Below are positions 31,057-40,235 of a stretch of DNA of 64,000 nucleotides, piece by piece. The notes beneath the pieces were generated by a model. It was not told the origin of the DNA and searched no databases. It saw nothing but the letters and a program-made list of their open reading frames with translations. This DNA is from JAVJSD01 sp040219575 (GTDB taxonomy: Bacteria; Planctomycetota; Planctomycetia; Pirellulales; Pirellulaceae). Positions within the stretch are counted from its first letter, which is position 1; each line of letters begins with the position of its first letter. A program made the translations under genes and the position numbers. Location of the stretch: positions 62,001 through 126,000 of the forward strand of contig JAVJSD010000087.1 of the NCBI GenBank assembly GCA_040219575.1. The letters run 5' to 3'.

Positions 31057-32517
31057 ATGACTTCAGCAGCTATCAAGATGCGCAAGGCGAAAGCAAACTC
31101 TCCGCAACAGAATCTCGCCGAGGTGATTCGGCGGATCGCGACGCCCGCCACGTTCGCCGCCTGGTCGTCGCGCGGCCGCTGGCAGATGGCGCCGCATCTG
31201 CGTCTGATCGATCAGGCGCTGATGGACATGCTGCGCGGGATCGGCCCGCGACTGTTGGTCGTCGAAGCACCGCCGCGGCATGGGAAAAGCGAACTGATCA
31301 GCCGGCATCTGCCGGCCTGGTTCCTGGGACGTTACCCCGAACGCCGCGTGATGCTGGCCAGCTACGAGGCGCACCTGGCGCGTTCCTGGGGCCGCAAGGC
31401 GCGGCAACTGCTGCAGGACCACGGCCCCACGATGTTCGGCGTGCGGCTTTCGCCCAACCGCCGGGCCGCCTCGGAATGGGAGTTGGCCGAGCACGGCGGC
31501 GGGATGGTGACGGCCGGGGCGGGAGGCGCGCTCACTGGCCGCGGCGCCGACCTGCTGATCATCGACGATCCGATCAAGAACGCCGAGCAGGCGCTCAGCC
31601 AGAAGATGCGCGACAAGATCTGGGACTGGTGGCAATCAACAGCATCGACGCGGCTCGAACCGGGCGGCTGCGCCGTGGTGATGATGACCCGTTGGCACAC
31701 CGACGACCTGGTGGGAAAACTGCTGCGGCAGGCCGCTCGCGATGGCGAGGCGACCCGGCGGTTGTCGCTCCCGGCGCTGGCGGTGGAGAACGATCCGCTG
31801 GGGCGATCGCCCGGTGAACCGCTGTGGCCGCGGCGCTGGCCGCGCGAGGCGCTGGCCCGGCGGCGGCTGTCCGTCGAGGCGCGGTGGTGGCAGGCGATGT
31901 ACCAGCAGCGTCCCTCGCGGCATGGCTGGATGGAATGGCCCGACGACCATTTCGGCCCGCACCTATGGGCCGATTCGTGGCCCGATTCATTCGAACTGGC
32001 GGCCGCCGCCTGCGATCCCTCCAAGGGCGCGGATTCGAAGCGCGGCGACTACTTCGCCGTGGTCGTGGCGGGATTGTCCGGACAGGTGACGTGGGTCGAT
32101 GCGCTGTTGCTGCGAAGCGGCTCGATTTCGGAGATCGTGGGTCGCTCCCTCGACCTCGTGCACCGCTATCCGATCGATCAGTTCGGCATCGAGAGCAACG
32201 CCTTTCAGCATCTGCTGGAGCCGGAGTTCAACCGGCAGTGCCGGGAGCGGCGGATGCCGCCGCTGCCGATCCGCATGCTGCACAACCACCAGAACAAGCG
32301 GATGATCCGCATTCCGCGATTGGGCCCGTATCTCGCGCGACGGGAGTTGCGGTTCCGCGACTGTGAAGGCTGCCGGTTGTTGGTGCGGCAACTCGAAGAG
32401 TTCCCGCTGGCCGAACACGACGACGGCCCCGACGCGCTGGAGATGGCGCTGCGGTTGCTGAAGTGGATGCGTGAGCAGCCGAACGAGCCGCCGCCTGAAG
32501 TGCGAATCGGAACTTGA
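31057..32517 (+). CDS. Phage terminase large subunit
   Basis: A 486-residue DNA-packaging ATPase/nuclease. Walker A is P-P-R-H-G-K-S-E at 72-79, Walker B L-L-I-I-D-D at 166-171, and a V-V-M-M-T-R-W-H-T-D-D motif follows as the coupling region. The nuclease half has A-A-C-D-P-S-K-G, G-I-E-S-N-A-F and H-D-D-G-P-D-A-L, the three acidic motifs of terminase nucleases. An alternative start at 31078 is also in frame. Here the terminase is the last gene of the operon, after tail genes, opposite to the usual order. It shows that the surrounding cluster is phage or gene-transfer-agent derived. Confidence 0.93.
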   Translation: MTSAAIKMRKAKANSPQQNLAEVIRRIATPATFAAWSSRGRWQMAPHLRLIDQALMDMLRGIGPRLLVVEAPPRHGKSELISRHLPAWFLGRYPERRVMLASYEAHLARSWGRKARQLLQDHGPTMFGVRLSPNRRAASEWELAEHGGGMVTAGAGGALTGRGADLLIIDDPIKNAEQALSQKMRDKIWDWWQSTASTRLEPGGCAVVMMTRWHTDDLVGKLLRQAARDGEATRRLSLPALAVENDPLGRSPGEPLWPRRWPREALARRRLSVEARWWQAMYQQRPSRHGWMEWPDDHFGPHLWADSWPDSFELAAAACDPSKGADSKRGDYFAVVVAGLSGQVTWVDALLLRSGSISEIVGRSLDLVHRYPIDQFGIESNAFQHLLEPEFNRQCRERRMPPLPIRMLHNHQNKRMIRIPRLGPYLARRELRFRDCEGCRLLVRQLEEFPLAEHDDGPDALEMALRLLKWMREQPNEPPPEVRIGT

Positions 32518-32529
32518 TAAGGGCAGGCT

Positions 32530-32609
32530 AACCGCTGATGAACGCTGATCGGACGCTAATGGATTTAGGTTTTCCTCCTTTAGCGTTTCATTAGCGTCTA
32601 TCAGCGGTT
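32530..32609. repeat. Imperfect inverted repeat after the terminase gene
   Basis: AACCGCTGAT (32530-32539) pairs with ATCAGCGGTT (32600-32609), and ACGCTAATG (32553-32561) pairs with CATTAGCGT (32589-32597). The left arm has an extra 13 bases that partly duplicate AACGCTGAT. The loop is T-rich. It looks like a dispersed palindromic repeat of the host and could act as a terminator between the convergent terminase and pilus genes. Confidence 0.55.
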
Positions 32610-32634
32610 CAATTGTCTTCGGTTTCCCCGATCG

Positions 32635-32656
32635 GCGCGCAGCTCGCGCGCATTTT
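32635..32656 (+). terminator. Possible terminator of the virion operon
   Basis: GCGCGC (32635-32640), loop AGCTC, GCGCGC (32646-32651), then A and TTTT. The stem is short but the spacing after the terminase stop is right for the end of a rightward transcript. Confidence 0.4.
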
Positions 32657-32697
32657 CAACGGTTGGTGAATGGGTTGAACACGGATGCAGGTCAAGG

Positions 32698-35600
32698 TTA
32701 TTCGATGTAGCGGCGGAGGCGGATGGCCTTGTCGACGTTGAGGTTCTTGCCGGGTTGGAAGCCGACCGGGATCGAACGATCGACGATGTAGAACGCGCGG
32801 TGGCGTTCGACCTGGCCGGTGTCGCTGCCGAGCTCGCGACCCAACTGCTGCGTGTTAGGATCGACCTCGAAGTAGCCGACCGTCATCCAGATGGCGTACA
32901 CGTTCGACCGGCAGGTGACGAGATTCGCCATCCGCTGCATCGATTGTCGGCGGAAGAATGGGTTGCGGTCGGTATCGTTAGCCACGTTGTTCGACGATAC
33001 GTCAAACAGCGGTGTGCCGGTAGGCCCTCCGCCGATTGCGTTGCTGCGAAGCAGAGTCGTCTCGACGTCAGATCTTAGCATGCTTGGTAGTGGAACCAGA
33101 TCGGAAGATCCCGCTCCTCTCATTGGATTGGCGAATAGTGTTGGTGACGAAGGCGACATTTGAGTCTGTGCAACTGCAGTTCCTCCATACCCTCTGCGAC
33201 TGTCAATCCACCCAGGCGCCGCAGCCGTTCCAAAAAATGTCGGTCCGCCATGTGCCGGTCCAAACCCTTGATAGAACAACGACTGCCAAACGCGCTGGCT
33301 GTACACCGTGTTGATGTTCACGCGACCCGGGTCGCGGTAGTTCGAAACCTTGTTGTAAGGCGGATGGAACTGCTGCGTGCCGGCGCCGCTCTGAATGTGA
33401 CGCGGATTGTTTGTCGAGCCGTCGGGCAGGAGATTGGCGGTGAAGAATTCCGGATGCAGCAGCGTGTTGGAACTGGCGAACTTCGAGGGCACGTGCACGA
33501 ACTCGAACAGCCGGTGCAAGTTGCCGGCCGGCGCGCCGCCCGACCCGCTCTGATAGAAGTTCATCAAATGCCCGAACTGTGTTGTTTGTCCAGGCAGATA
33601 GGAATTGGTTGTTGCATCAATGGGCGAGTAGCTGTAGAGCAGTCGCGAGGAGCGCGTGTAGGGCACCTGTGATAGCTCCAGCCCGCTGACGAATGGACGG
33701 TTGTTCCAGTTCAGCCACGGGAAGGCGGGAGCGCCGGCGGTGTTGGGCGCGCCGACGTAATACCGCGAGCCCAAGTTGGGACCGGACGGATACGGCGGAT
33801 TGGGCTTGGTCGTGTCGTTGTAGGCCGTGCCGAAAGCGGCGTTCAGGCGGCCTAGCGTGTGGCTGAGTTGGTAGGGGAAGTGATGCATGACCGGCAGACC
33901 GTCCGGCGATTGTCCCGTGATGTCGCTCGGCACACGGATCCGCTCCTTCCGCCACAGGTTGCGCAGACCGTCGGAGGCTTGCGCCTTGTCGCCTCGCTCG
34001 TGCGAGTTGAATTCCAGGTCGGGATCGGGATCGGTCGCCACGGCAGGGAACGTACCGTCGGTTCGGTACGTCTCGTTGGCCGTTTCGACGCCGTTGAAGG
34101 CCGTGAGGTCGACGGAAGCCGTGTCGATCGTGAGATAGGGATTTCGCGTGGAATGCCAGGGCGCCAGCGGATTGGCCAACCGCTGCAGATGCACCGTGCG
34201 GAAGTTCGTCGTCGTGCCGTCGCGCGACATCAACGCATTCTTTTCCGTGGCGGTGAAGTCGGTGCGGCGCAAATCGAGCGGCTCATCGAGCGGTTGCTCG
34301 GCGCCGCCCGATTCGTAACGCCCGTCGTTGTTGGGATCGCCGGGGTTGGGGTAGTCGGAGTTGAACGTCGCGGCGCCGTCGAAGTCGCCGTAGCCGTTGC
34401 TGGTCGCCGGCTCCGAAATGCTCATCGGCCGCGGCCGGTTCATCACGATGCCGACCGGATGCTGGATGTTGGGATGGGCGGGCTCCGTCGTGCCGTTGTC
34501 GATCACGCGGACATTGCTTTGATCCGGATCGATATGCGGCGTGAGCACGATCCGCCGCGTGCTGCCGAGCATCAGGTTGGATTCGTTCACCGTCGGATCG
34601 TCGAGCCGCCCTACCGGCTCGATGTAATTGCCGCCGGATTCGTAGTGGGCCGAACCGAGCACGGCGTAACGGCCCGGCAGCACCGGCGCCACCGCCTGGT
34701 CGGTGAAGTAGCGGATCTGGCCGTGTCCCGAGGCGACGCCGCCGGGAAGGGAGGGGCCGGGGTCGACGAAGTAGATGCCGCGTTCGACGTCGTTGGGATC
34801 AAAGTCGGTCGCCAACGGGGGCGTGCTGGGCGGTAGGTCGGGATCGGCGCTCTGGGCGTGGCTGGTCCCGCGGACGACGATCAGCCGCCAGACCGGCGCG
34901 CCGGTCGTGGGGTCGATGTTCGGATTGGGCGGCGCGCGGCTGGTGAGCACCACGCCCTGCGTGCCGTAATACAACTCCTGCGGACCGCTGCCGGCCGGCG
35001 TGCTCGTCGAGGGCGACGTCCAGGGGTTGTACAACTCGACGAAAAACGGACCCCGCGGCCGCAACCGCTGATCGAAGTCGTTGTCGTCCGTCGTCATGTC
35101 CGGACCGGCCAGCTTTCCGTTCGGCGGATCCTCCGTCATCAGGTCCTCCGTGCGGCGGTCGTGCCAGGCCAGCGTCTCGGAGATCAACAACTCGGGCCGT
35201 TCACAGCCCCACACGACGAACGACTCGGCCGGTTGATCGTCGCTGCCGCCGTCGTTGATGACGCCGTTGACGCCCCAGCCATTGAAGGGATTCGAATCGT
35301 ACTCAAAGGGCGTCATGATCGAATCGGCATCGCGGAAATCGACCACGTTGATCGCCCACTGGGCGAAACCTCGCGCGCGTTCGTCGGGACTGGTGACGCC
35401 CGGATTGCCGTCGTACTCGAACTCGGGGATGTGGGCGTTTGGATCCGACAATGTCATCAACAGCACGTACAGGTAGCGGGCGTAAAGCTGCCGCACCATC
35501 ATCCGGTCGTTGATGTCGGGGTTTCCGTCGAAGGGACTGCCACCCACGCTCGTCCGCGGGTTGATTCCGTTCAAGGCATGAAACGGAACCGAGGCCACGT

Positions 35601-37809
35601 AGTTTCCACCGGGTCCGTAAGGCGCCGTGGGATTGGGAATGGCGGGCATGAACTCCGAAGTGCCGACGGCTTCAAAGGGGACGGGGCCGCCCGGCAGGCT
35701 GATCACACCGTGTTCGTCGGTGACGTTGTTGCCGTTGCTGTCTTGCCCGTTGCCGAACGGCATGTTCACGTCCCACCGCAGGCCGCGCCGCAGGTCGTAC
35801 GGCAGCATCTTGCCGATCTCGTTGTCGATCTGGTCTTGGGTGAAACCGGCCCCGCTGTTCATCAGGCGGAACCGCAACAGGTCGAGGAAGCTGAACGCTC
35901 GCTGCGGATGGGCGGGATTGGGGGCGTTTGCGCCGGCGGCGATGTCGGCCAGCATGTCGCGCGTGTAGCGGATGGCGGGCGACGGCGGATCGAAACTGTC
36001 GGTCGTTACGATCCGCGAGTTGGCCGCCGCCATGGCCGGATTGCCGCTGGGGCTGAGCAGAAACTGCAAGCGGTCGGGCAGCGACGTGGCGTCGACGTCG
36101 AACAGCCGCAGCAGCCGCTCCAGTTCGCCGTAGCTGAACAGCGCGTCGCGGCCGAAGTTTTCACCGCGTGGTGCGTCGGGCGAATGGTCGAGTTCGTAGT
36201 CGAGGTCGACCCGCAGATCGGTCCCCGCGGCCTCGGGCGTGCGTTCGTAGACCGGCTGGCCGTAGTGGTCGAGCGCCACGGCCAGGCGATCGCGCAAGTC
36301 GGGCGGGCTTTGCCACGACGTGTGGACCGGGTTGTTGTAGAAGTTGCCGGGCGTGTCGATCAGGTCGGGGAAGTTGCGCTGATCGATGAAGCCGGGCGTG
36401 CCGGGAAGGTTTTCGCCGGGTGGGCCGCCGCGCAGGTTCAAGATGCTGTTGTACTGCGCCGTGTTAATACCCAGGCCGCCCAGCGAGATGGCGGGAGGCC
36501 CGTGTCCCGGACCGCCCGCGAGGCCGGAGGTATCCGAACCGCCGGCCAGCAGCGCGGCGGCGGGCTGCGTACCGGCCGTGTGCCAGCGATTGCCGTGGGC
36601 GTTGACGTTCAAGCGGCCGTCGAGGTCGGTGCAGAGGATGGCGAACAGCGGGCGGAAGGTGCGGCCGCTGGCGTCGGTCATGGTGGGATAGCCCAGGTCA
36701 AGCCAGATACTGTCCATCACGCCGTCGCCGTCGTTGTCGACATCCCAGACCTGGTCTTCCGAGAGGCCTCGCAGCAGGTTGTCGATATCGGCGTCGGTCC
36801 AAGTGAAGCCGTTGGCCCGCACGCTGGCCGGCGTCCACAGGCGGGGATTCGAGTTTCCGCCGGTGAAGTCGGGATGCTGCGTCGGCAGCGGCCGCAGGAT
36901 GAACTGCCGCACGCGGTTCTGAGCGTCGGCCGGTGCGCCGTTCGACATCCAGTCCTGGCGGAAGTAGTTGACCAGCGCCGAGCGATGGTACGAGGGGACG
37001 ACCATCGCCACTTGGTTTTCGTTGGCCGGGTTGGGAATCAGCGCGGCCAGGAACATGTTGTTGTAGTCGGCGGCGTCGTAGCTCTCGTCGGCGTCGCCGC
37101 CGTTGCTGACGCCCATATACAGGGGATAGCCCCCATTGGCCGCCGTGTTCGGCAGCAGGGCGATCGGCGGATCGGTGCCGGGGTTGGTGCTGGCGTCGAG
37201 TCGGCCGGACGTCGGGTTGTAGCCGAACCCGGTGCCGTTGAAGGGTCGGCCGTTGATCAGGAAGTTGGCGCCGTTGCCGGGGCGGATCGTGATGCCTTGA
37301 TCGTTCTTGGGAACGAGAAAGCGGATGCGGTATCGGACCGGAGAGCCCGCCACCATGTCGTAGAACACGACGCGCGTGCTGAGATTCTTGGCGGCGCCGG
37401 TGGTGAACGTGATGACGCAGCCTTCGTAGAATCCACGCACCTGGTCGAACGCCTGAGCCGGCGCGTCGAACTGGCAGTCGTACTGGATGAATTGGTCGCC
37501 CGTATCGGGGAGCGGTCGCTGGTTGCCGAGCGTGCCCGTCCGCGCATCGACGCCGTAGAAGTCCATCAAGAGCCCATGCCCCCGCATCGGCGAGAGCGTG
37601 TCGTTGGTGTCGCGCACCAGGTCGTAGAGGACGCGGTCCATCAGTTTGTTGGGCGGATCGCGACGGATGCCTTGCTTGGCGTGGGCGCGGCTCGTGTCTT
37701 CGTACACGCCGGTGATCAGCACGAACGTGACCGCCATCAGGGCGAACAGCGTCAGCAGCGTCAGCACCAACATCAGCACCAGACCGCGGCGGGGGCGTCG
37801 TCGTACCAT
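32698..37809 (-). CDS. Giant GspK/PilX-like pilus-associated protein
   Basis: A 1,703-residue protein. The start at 37809 has GGGAGAGA 5-12 bp upstream; an ATG at 37860 is in frame but adds a leader without charge logic. R-R-G-L-V-L-M-L-V-L-T-L-L-T-L is a membrane anchor resembling the first part of GspK/PilX minor pilins, though the usual cleavage motif with Glu5 is absent. The large outer part has Asp-rich turns that look like Ca-binding loops (D-V-D-N-D-G-D-G-V-M-D) and many Gly/Pro/Asn repeats. It is the last gene of the leftward operon. Its size is 4-5 times a normal GspK; similar giant proteins are seen in planctomycete pilus clusters. Confidence 0.65.
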   Translation of the reverse strand: MVRRRPRRGLVLMLVLTLLTLFALMAVTFVLITGVYEDTSRAHAKQGIRRDPPNKLMDRVLYDLVRDTNDTLSPMRGHGLLMDFYGVDARTGTLGNQRPLPDTGDQFIQYDCQFDAPAQAFDQVRGFYEGCVITFTTGAAKNLSTRVVFYDMVAGSPVRYRIRFLVPKNDQGITIRPGNGANFLINGRPFNGTGFGYNPTSGRLDASTNPGTDPPIALLPNTAANGGYPLYMGVSNGGDADESYDAADYNNMFLAALIPNPANENQVAMVVPSYHRSALVNYFRQDWMSNGAPADAQNRVRQFILRPLPTQHPDFTGGNSNPRLWTPASVRANGFTWTDADIDNLLRGLSEDQVWDVDNDGDGVMDSIWLDLGYPTMTDASGRTFRPLFAILCTDLDGRLNVNAHGNRWHTAGTQPAAALLAGGSDTSGLAGGPGHGPPAISLGGLGINTAQYNSILNLRGGPPGENLPGTPGFIDQRNFPDLIDTPGNFYNNPVHTSWQSPPDLRDRLAVALDHYGQPVYERTPEAAGTDLRVDLDYELDHSPDAPRGENFGRDALFSYGELERLLRLFDVDATSLPDRLQFLLSPSGNPAMAAANSRIVTTDSFDPPSPAIRYTRDMLADIAAGANAPNPAHPQRAFSFLDLLRFRLMNSGAGFTQDQIDNEIGKMLPYDLRRGLRWDVNMPFGNGQDSNGNNVTDEHGVISLPGGPVPFEAVGTSEFMPAIPNPTAPYGPGGNYVASVPFHALNGINPRTSVGGSPFDGNPDINDRMMVRQLYARYLYVLLMTLSDPNAHIPEFEYDGNPGVTSPDERARGFAQWAINVVDFRDADSIMTPFEYDSNPFNGWGVNGVINDGGSDDQPAESFVVWGCERPELLISETLAWHDRRTEDLMTEDPPNGKLAGPDMTTDDNDFDQRLRPRGPFFVELYNPWTSPSTSTPAGSGPQELYYGTQGVVLTSRAPPNPNIDPTTGAPVWRLIVVRGTSHAQSADPDLPPSTPPLATDFDPNDVERGIYFVDPGPSLPGGVASGHGQIRYFTDQAVAPVLPGRYAVLGSAHYESGGNYIEPVGRLDDPTVNESNLMLGSTRRIVLTPHIDPDQSNVRVIDNGTTEPAHPNIQHPVGIVMNRPRPMSISEPATSNGYGDFDGAATFNSDYPNPGDPNNDGRYESGGAEQPLDEPLDLRRTDFTATEKNALMSRDGTTTNFRTVHLQRLANPLAPWHSTRNPYLTIDTASVDLTAFNGVETANETYRTDGTFPAVATDPDPDLEFNSHERGDKAQASDGLRNLWRKERIRVPSDITGQSPDGLPVMHHFPYQLSHTLGRLNAAFGTAYNDTTKPNPPYPSGPNLGSRYYVGAPNTAGAPAFPWLNWNNRPFVSGLELSQVPYTRSSRLLYSYSPIDATTNSYLPGQTTQFGHLMNFYQSGSGGAPAGNLHRLFEFVHVPSKFASSNTLLHPEFFTANLLPDGSTNNPRHIQSGAGTQQFHPPYNKVSNYRDPGRVNINTVYSQRVWQSLFYQGFGPAHGGPTFFGTAAAPGWIDSRRGYGGTAVAQTQMSPSSPTLFANPMRGAGSSDLVPLPSMLRSDVETTLLRSNAIGGGPTGTPLFDVSSNNVANDTDRNPFFRRQSMQRMANLVTCRSNVYAIWMTVGYFEVDPNTQQLGRELGSDTGQVERHRAFYIVDRSIPVGFQPGKNLNVDKAIRLRRYIE

Positions 37810-37884
37810 CGTTCTCTCCCGTGGGGTGCGCGGCGCGCACCGGTAGTCGTCATTGGTCATCGAGCGGTTCGCGGCGAGGCGAGC

Positions 37885-39108
37885 CTACTCGAACCAGGCG
37901 GTGGTCTCTTGGAAACGAAGCGTTCGCTGGAACACAGCGACCACATTGGGCGGAATAATCACAAACGGCGCGGCGAAGCCCGCGGGCGCGCCGGTCCAGG
38001 GCGGCGCGAGCGGCCAGTCTTCACCATCGAGCGTGACGTGCAGTCCCACGCCATCCGATTCGTAGTCGGCCTCGATCACGCGATACCAGCGGAAGTAGCT
38101 GACGTTGGTGGTCGGCGCCAGCAACACCCACTGGCCGCGGCGGACCATCACGTCGCTGAGCGGTTGCCCCGGCCGGGGCGTGATGCGGACATCGCCGCCT
38201 CCCAGCCCCTGGCTGAAAAAGTCGGCCGACGCAATCTGCGCCACGCGCTCTTGCCCCGCCGCCAGCGGGCGGTCGTGGAACACGACGATCGACAACAGGT
38301 AACTGGTGCTGTCTTGCTGCGGTTCGGGAACGAGCGTGGCCATCCAGTTGAAGGCGGCTTCCGTCTGGCGGACGCCCTCGCTCGACATCTGCTGGATCGG
38401 CAACAGCGGCGCGGCGGGATTGCCCGGCGTGGCCTGATCTTCGTTCTTGTCGAACACGATGTCGTCCGGGGCGGTGAAGATGTAGTCGGCCATCGGCTGC
38501 GTCATCGCCAGCGGCAGACCGCCGGCGTTGGGAACCACCGGTACCGTGCCCGGCACGTTGTAGCTGCCGTTGGGCTCGAAATGCCCCCAGGGGGCCACCG
38601 CCGGGAAGTGCGGCGTGAAGTTGGGAACGGTGAGCTGACGATACGGCCATTCGCTCGATCGCAAATTGACGCGCTGCATCTGGTTCACGCCGGCCACGTC
38701 GGGAAAGCCGGTGTTGGGAGCGCCGAAACTCCCCTCGTCTACGCGCCGCGTGACATACATCGGGTCGATGCAGTACGACAAACCGGGCGTCAGCGTGAAC
38801 TTTCCAGCCGAACCTCCATTGCACCAATGCGCGGCGATCACGTTCGTGCCGCCGCCGGGCAATTGCTCCACTTCCAACCGCGCCATCTCGCGGGCGTGGA
38901 ACTCCGCCACGGCGTTGCGGCCGGCGACCGCGGCGCGATCGTTGATCAAGCCGCGCTCGGCCTGCTGTCCCGCCACCGGCAGCAGCGCCAGCAAACCGAA
39001 AATGCTGATCGAGACGATGCCGATCGAAATCATGACTTCCAGCAGCGTGATGCCGCGGCGACGACTTCGACAGCGAATCGCGAATGGATGATTGACGACG
39101 TTACGCAT
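37885..39108 (-). CDS. Prepilin-like protein (PilV/type IV pilin methylation motif)
   Basis: A 407-residue protein with the class III signal R-R-R-G-I-T-L-L-E-V-M-I-S-I-G-I-V at about residues 17-33: Gly at the cleavage point, Glu at +5, then a hydrophobic helix. PilV-type pilins have this V-M-I-S sequence. The remaining ~370 residues are an oversized head (minor pilins are usually 150-250 residues). The start at 39108 lies 3 bp after the upstream stop, behind GGGAGGA; a longer start at 39141 lies inside the previous gene. It is probably a minor pilin cleaved by a prepilin peptidase not found in this window. Confidence 0.75.
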   Translation of the reverse strand: MRNVVNHPFAIRCRSRRRGITLLEVMISIGIVSISIFGLLALLPVAGQQAERGLINDRAAVAGRNAVAEFHAREMARLEVEQLPGGGTNVIAAHWCNGGSAGKFTLTPGLSYCIDPMYVTRRVDEGSFGAPNTGFPDVAGVNQMQRVNLRSSEWPYRQLTVPNFTPHFPAVAPWGHFEPNGSYNVPGTVPVVPNAGGLPLAMTQPMADYIFTAPDDIVFDKNEDQATPGNPAAPLLPIQQMSSEGVRQTEAAFNWMATLVPEPQQDSTSYLLSIVVFHDRPLAAGQERVAQIASADFFSQGLGGGDVRITPRPGQPLSDVMVRRGQWVLLAPTTNVSYFRWYRVIEADYESDGVGLHVTLDGEDWPLAPPWTGAPAGFAAPFVIIPPNVVAVFQRTLRFQETTAWFE

Positions 39109-39112
39109 CGAA

Positions 39113-40213
39113 TTAGAGTCCTCCCATCGAATCGCCGCCACGAGCGATGGCCCGGGCCTTTTGCAGCGCGTCGACCACCTTGGCGGCCGGCGTGGGCAGC
39201 GTGGTATCGATGACGAACTGCGCGTTTTCCGCCGTCGTCACCGCGCCGGTGCGATGATTGATTTTGACCCACAGGTTGGTCAGGTCGGCCAGGTTGGCTT
39301 CAGGATCGAGCGGGGCGTCTTCCACCGCCACCGTCGGGGCGATCACCTTGTCGGCCTGCCCCACCAGCAGGTAAACGGGTTCTTGCAGCGGCGGCAGCAC
39401 TCCGCCGCCGATCCGCACCGAGTCGATCCCGCCTCGCGGATGGAACATGATCACAATCGGGCCCGAGGAGGAATAGGCCGGCGAGAACGCCGCCGCGTTG
39501 CCGCCCACACCGACGCCGGAGACCGACAGGTCGATCGTGACCGTCTCGGGCAATACCATCGCATTGACGCTGGAGCGCGTCTCGCGGCGATAGATCTGGT
39601 AGGGCAATCCCGGTTGCGGCACGGCGACGCTGGGAATCCGCACGTTGGGGAAGCCGCCAGGCACGTAAAAATCGACCGTGTAATTGCCGCGGTCCACGTC
39701 GTCAATGACGTAAAACGGCCCGCGATAGTCGAAGCGAATCCGGTCGCCCGGCCGGACAAAGTAGGATTGACCAGGCGGCAGCGAGCCTTGGGGAGGAGAA
39801 AACAGCAGGAGGCTGTCGAAGGTCGAGTTCAGATTGAAAAACGCCCGCCCCCGCCGTGTATTCCCTGGAAAGTCGGGATCCTCCTGAATCCAGCAGCGGG
39901 CCGTTTCGGTGTCGCCGGCGTAGGGGGGCGGCGCTTCGGCCATGAACAGTTCGAACGACTCGGCGTTGTTGGGCGACGTGCCGCCGCGGCGTTCGATCCA
40001 CACGCCGACCGGACGCTGCAATTGCGTCGCGCGAGCCTGCGCGCCGACGAAGTAAGCGTTCAGCGCCCGCGAAGCCTCGCGCGACTTGCGGTTTTCGAGC
40101 AGCGGCCGCACCAGCGGGATCGCCACACCGAGCAGGATCACCATGATGGCGACCACCGCCAGCAGCTCGATGAGCGTCAGGCCGCGACGGCGTTGGGGTG
40201 ATAGGTGGAACAT
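39113..40213 (-). CDS. Prepilin-like protein (GspH-like)
   Basis: A 366-residue protein beginning M-F-H-L-S-P-Q-R-R-R-G-L-T-L-I-E-L-L with the standard prepilin cleavage site (R-G / L-T-L-I-E). The hydrophobic helix that follows (A-V-V-A-I-M-V-I-L-L-G-V-A-I-P-L-V) and the segment R-E-A-S-R-A-L-N-A-Y-F-V-G-A-Q-A-R-A resemble GspH/FimT proteins. The C-terminal part is longer than usual. It lies between two other prepilin-like genes on one transcript, so a minor pilin of the same system is the obvious role. Confidence 0.75.
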   Translation of the reverse strand: MFHLSPQRRRGLTLIELLAVVAIMVILLGVAIPLVRPLLENRKSREASRALNAYFVGAQARATQLQRPVGVWIERRGGTSPNNAESFELFMAEAPPPYAGDTETARCWIQEDPDFPGNTRRGRAFFNLNSTFDSLLLFSPPQGSLPPGQSYFVRPGDRIRFDYRGPFYVIDDVDRGNYTVDFYVPGGFPNVRIPSVAVPQPGLPYQIYRRETRSSVNAMVLPETVTIDLSVSGVGVGGNAAAFSPAYSSSGPIVIMFHPRGGIDSVRIGGGVLPPLQEPVYLLVGQADKVIAPTVAVEDAPLDPEANLADLTNLWVKINHRTGAVTTAENAQFVIDTTLPTPAAKVVDALQKARAIARGGDSMGGL

Positions 40214-40235
40214 GTTGAATCGAAATCCGTCAGGA

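Noticed and set aside
34858..39213. Very long rightward open frame (1,451 codons) opposite the giant pilus protein
   Set aside because: It is antisense to well-supported prepilin and GspK-like genes, is Arg/Gly/Val-rich without domains, and results from high G+C codon bias on the other strand.
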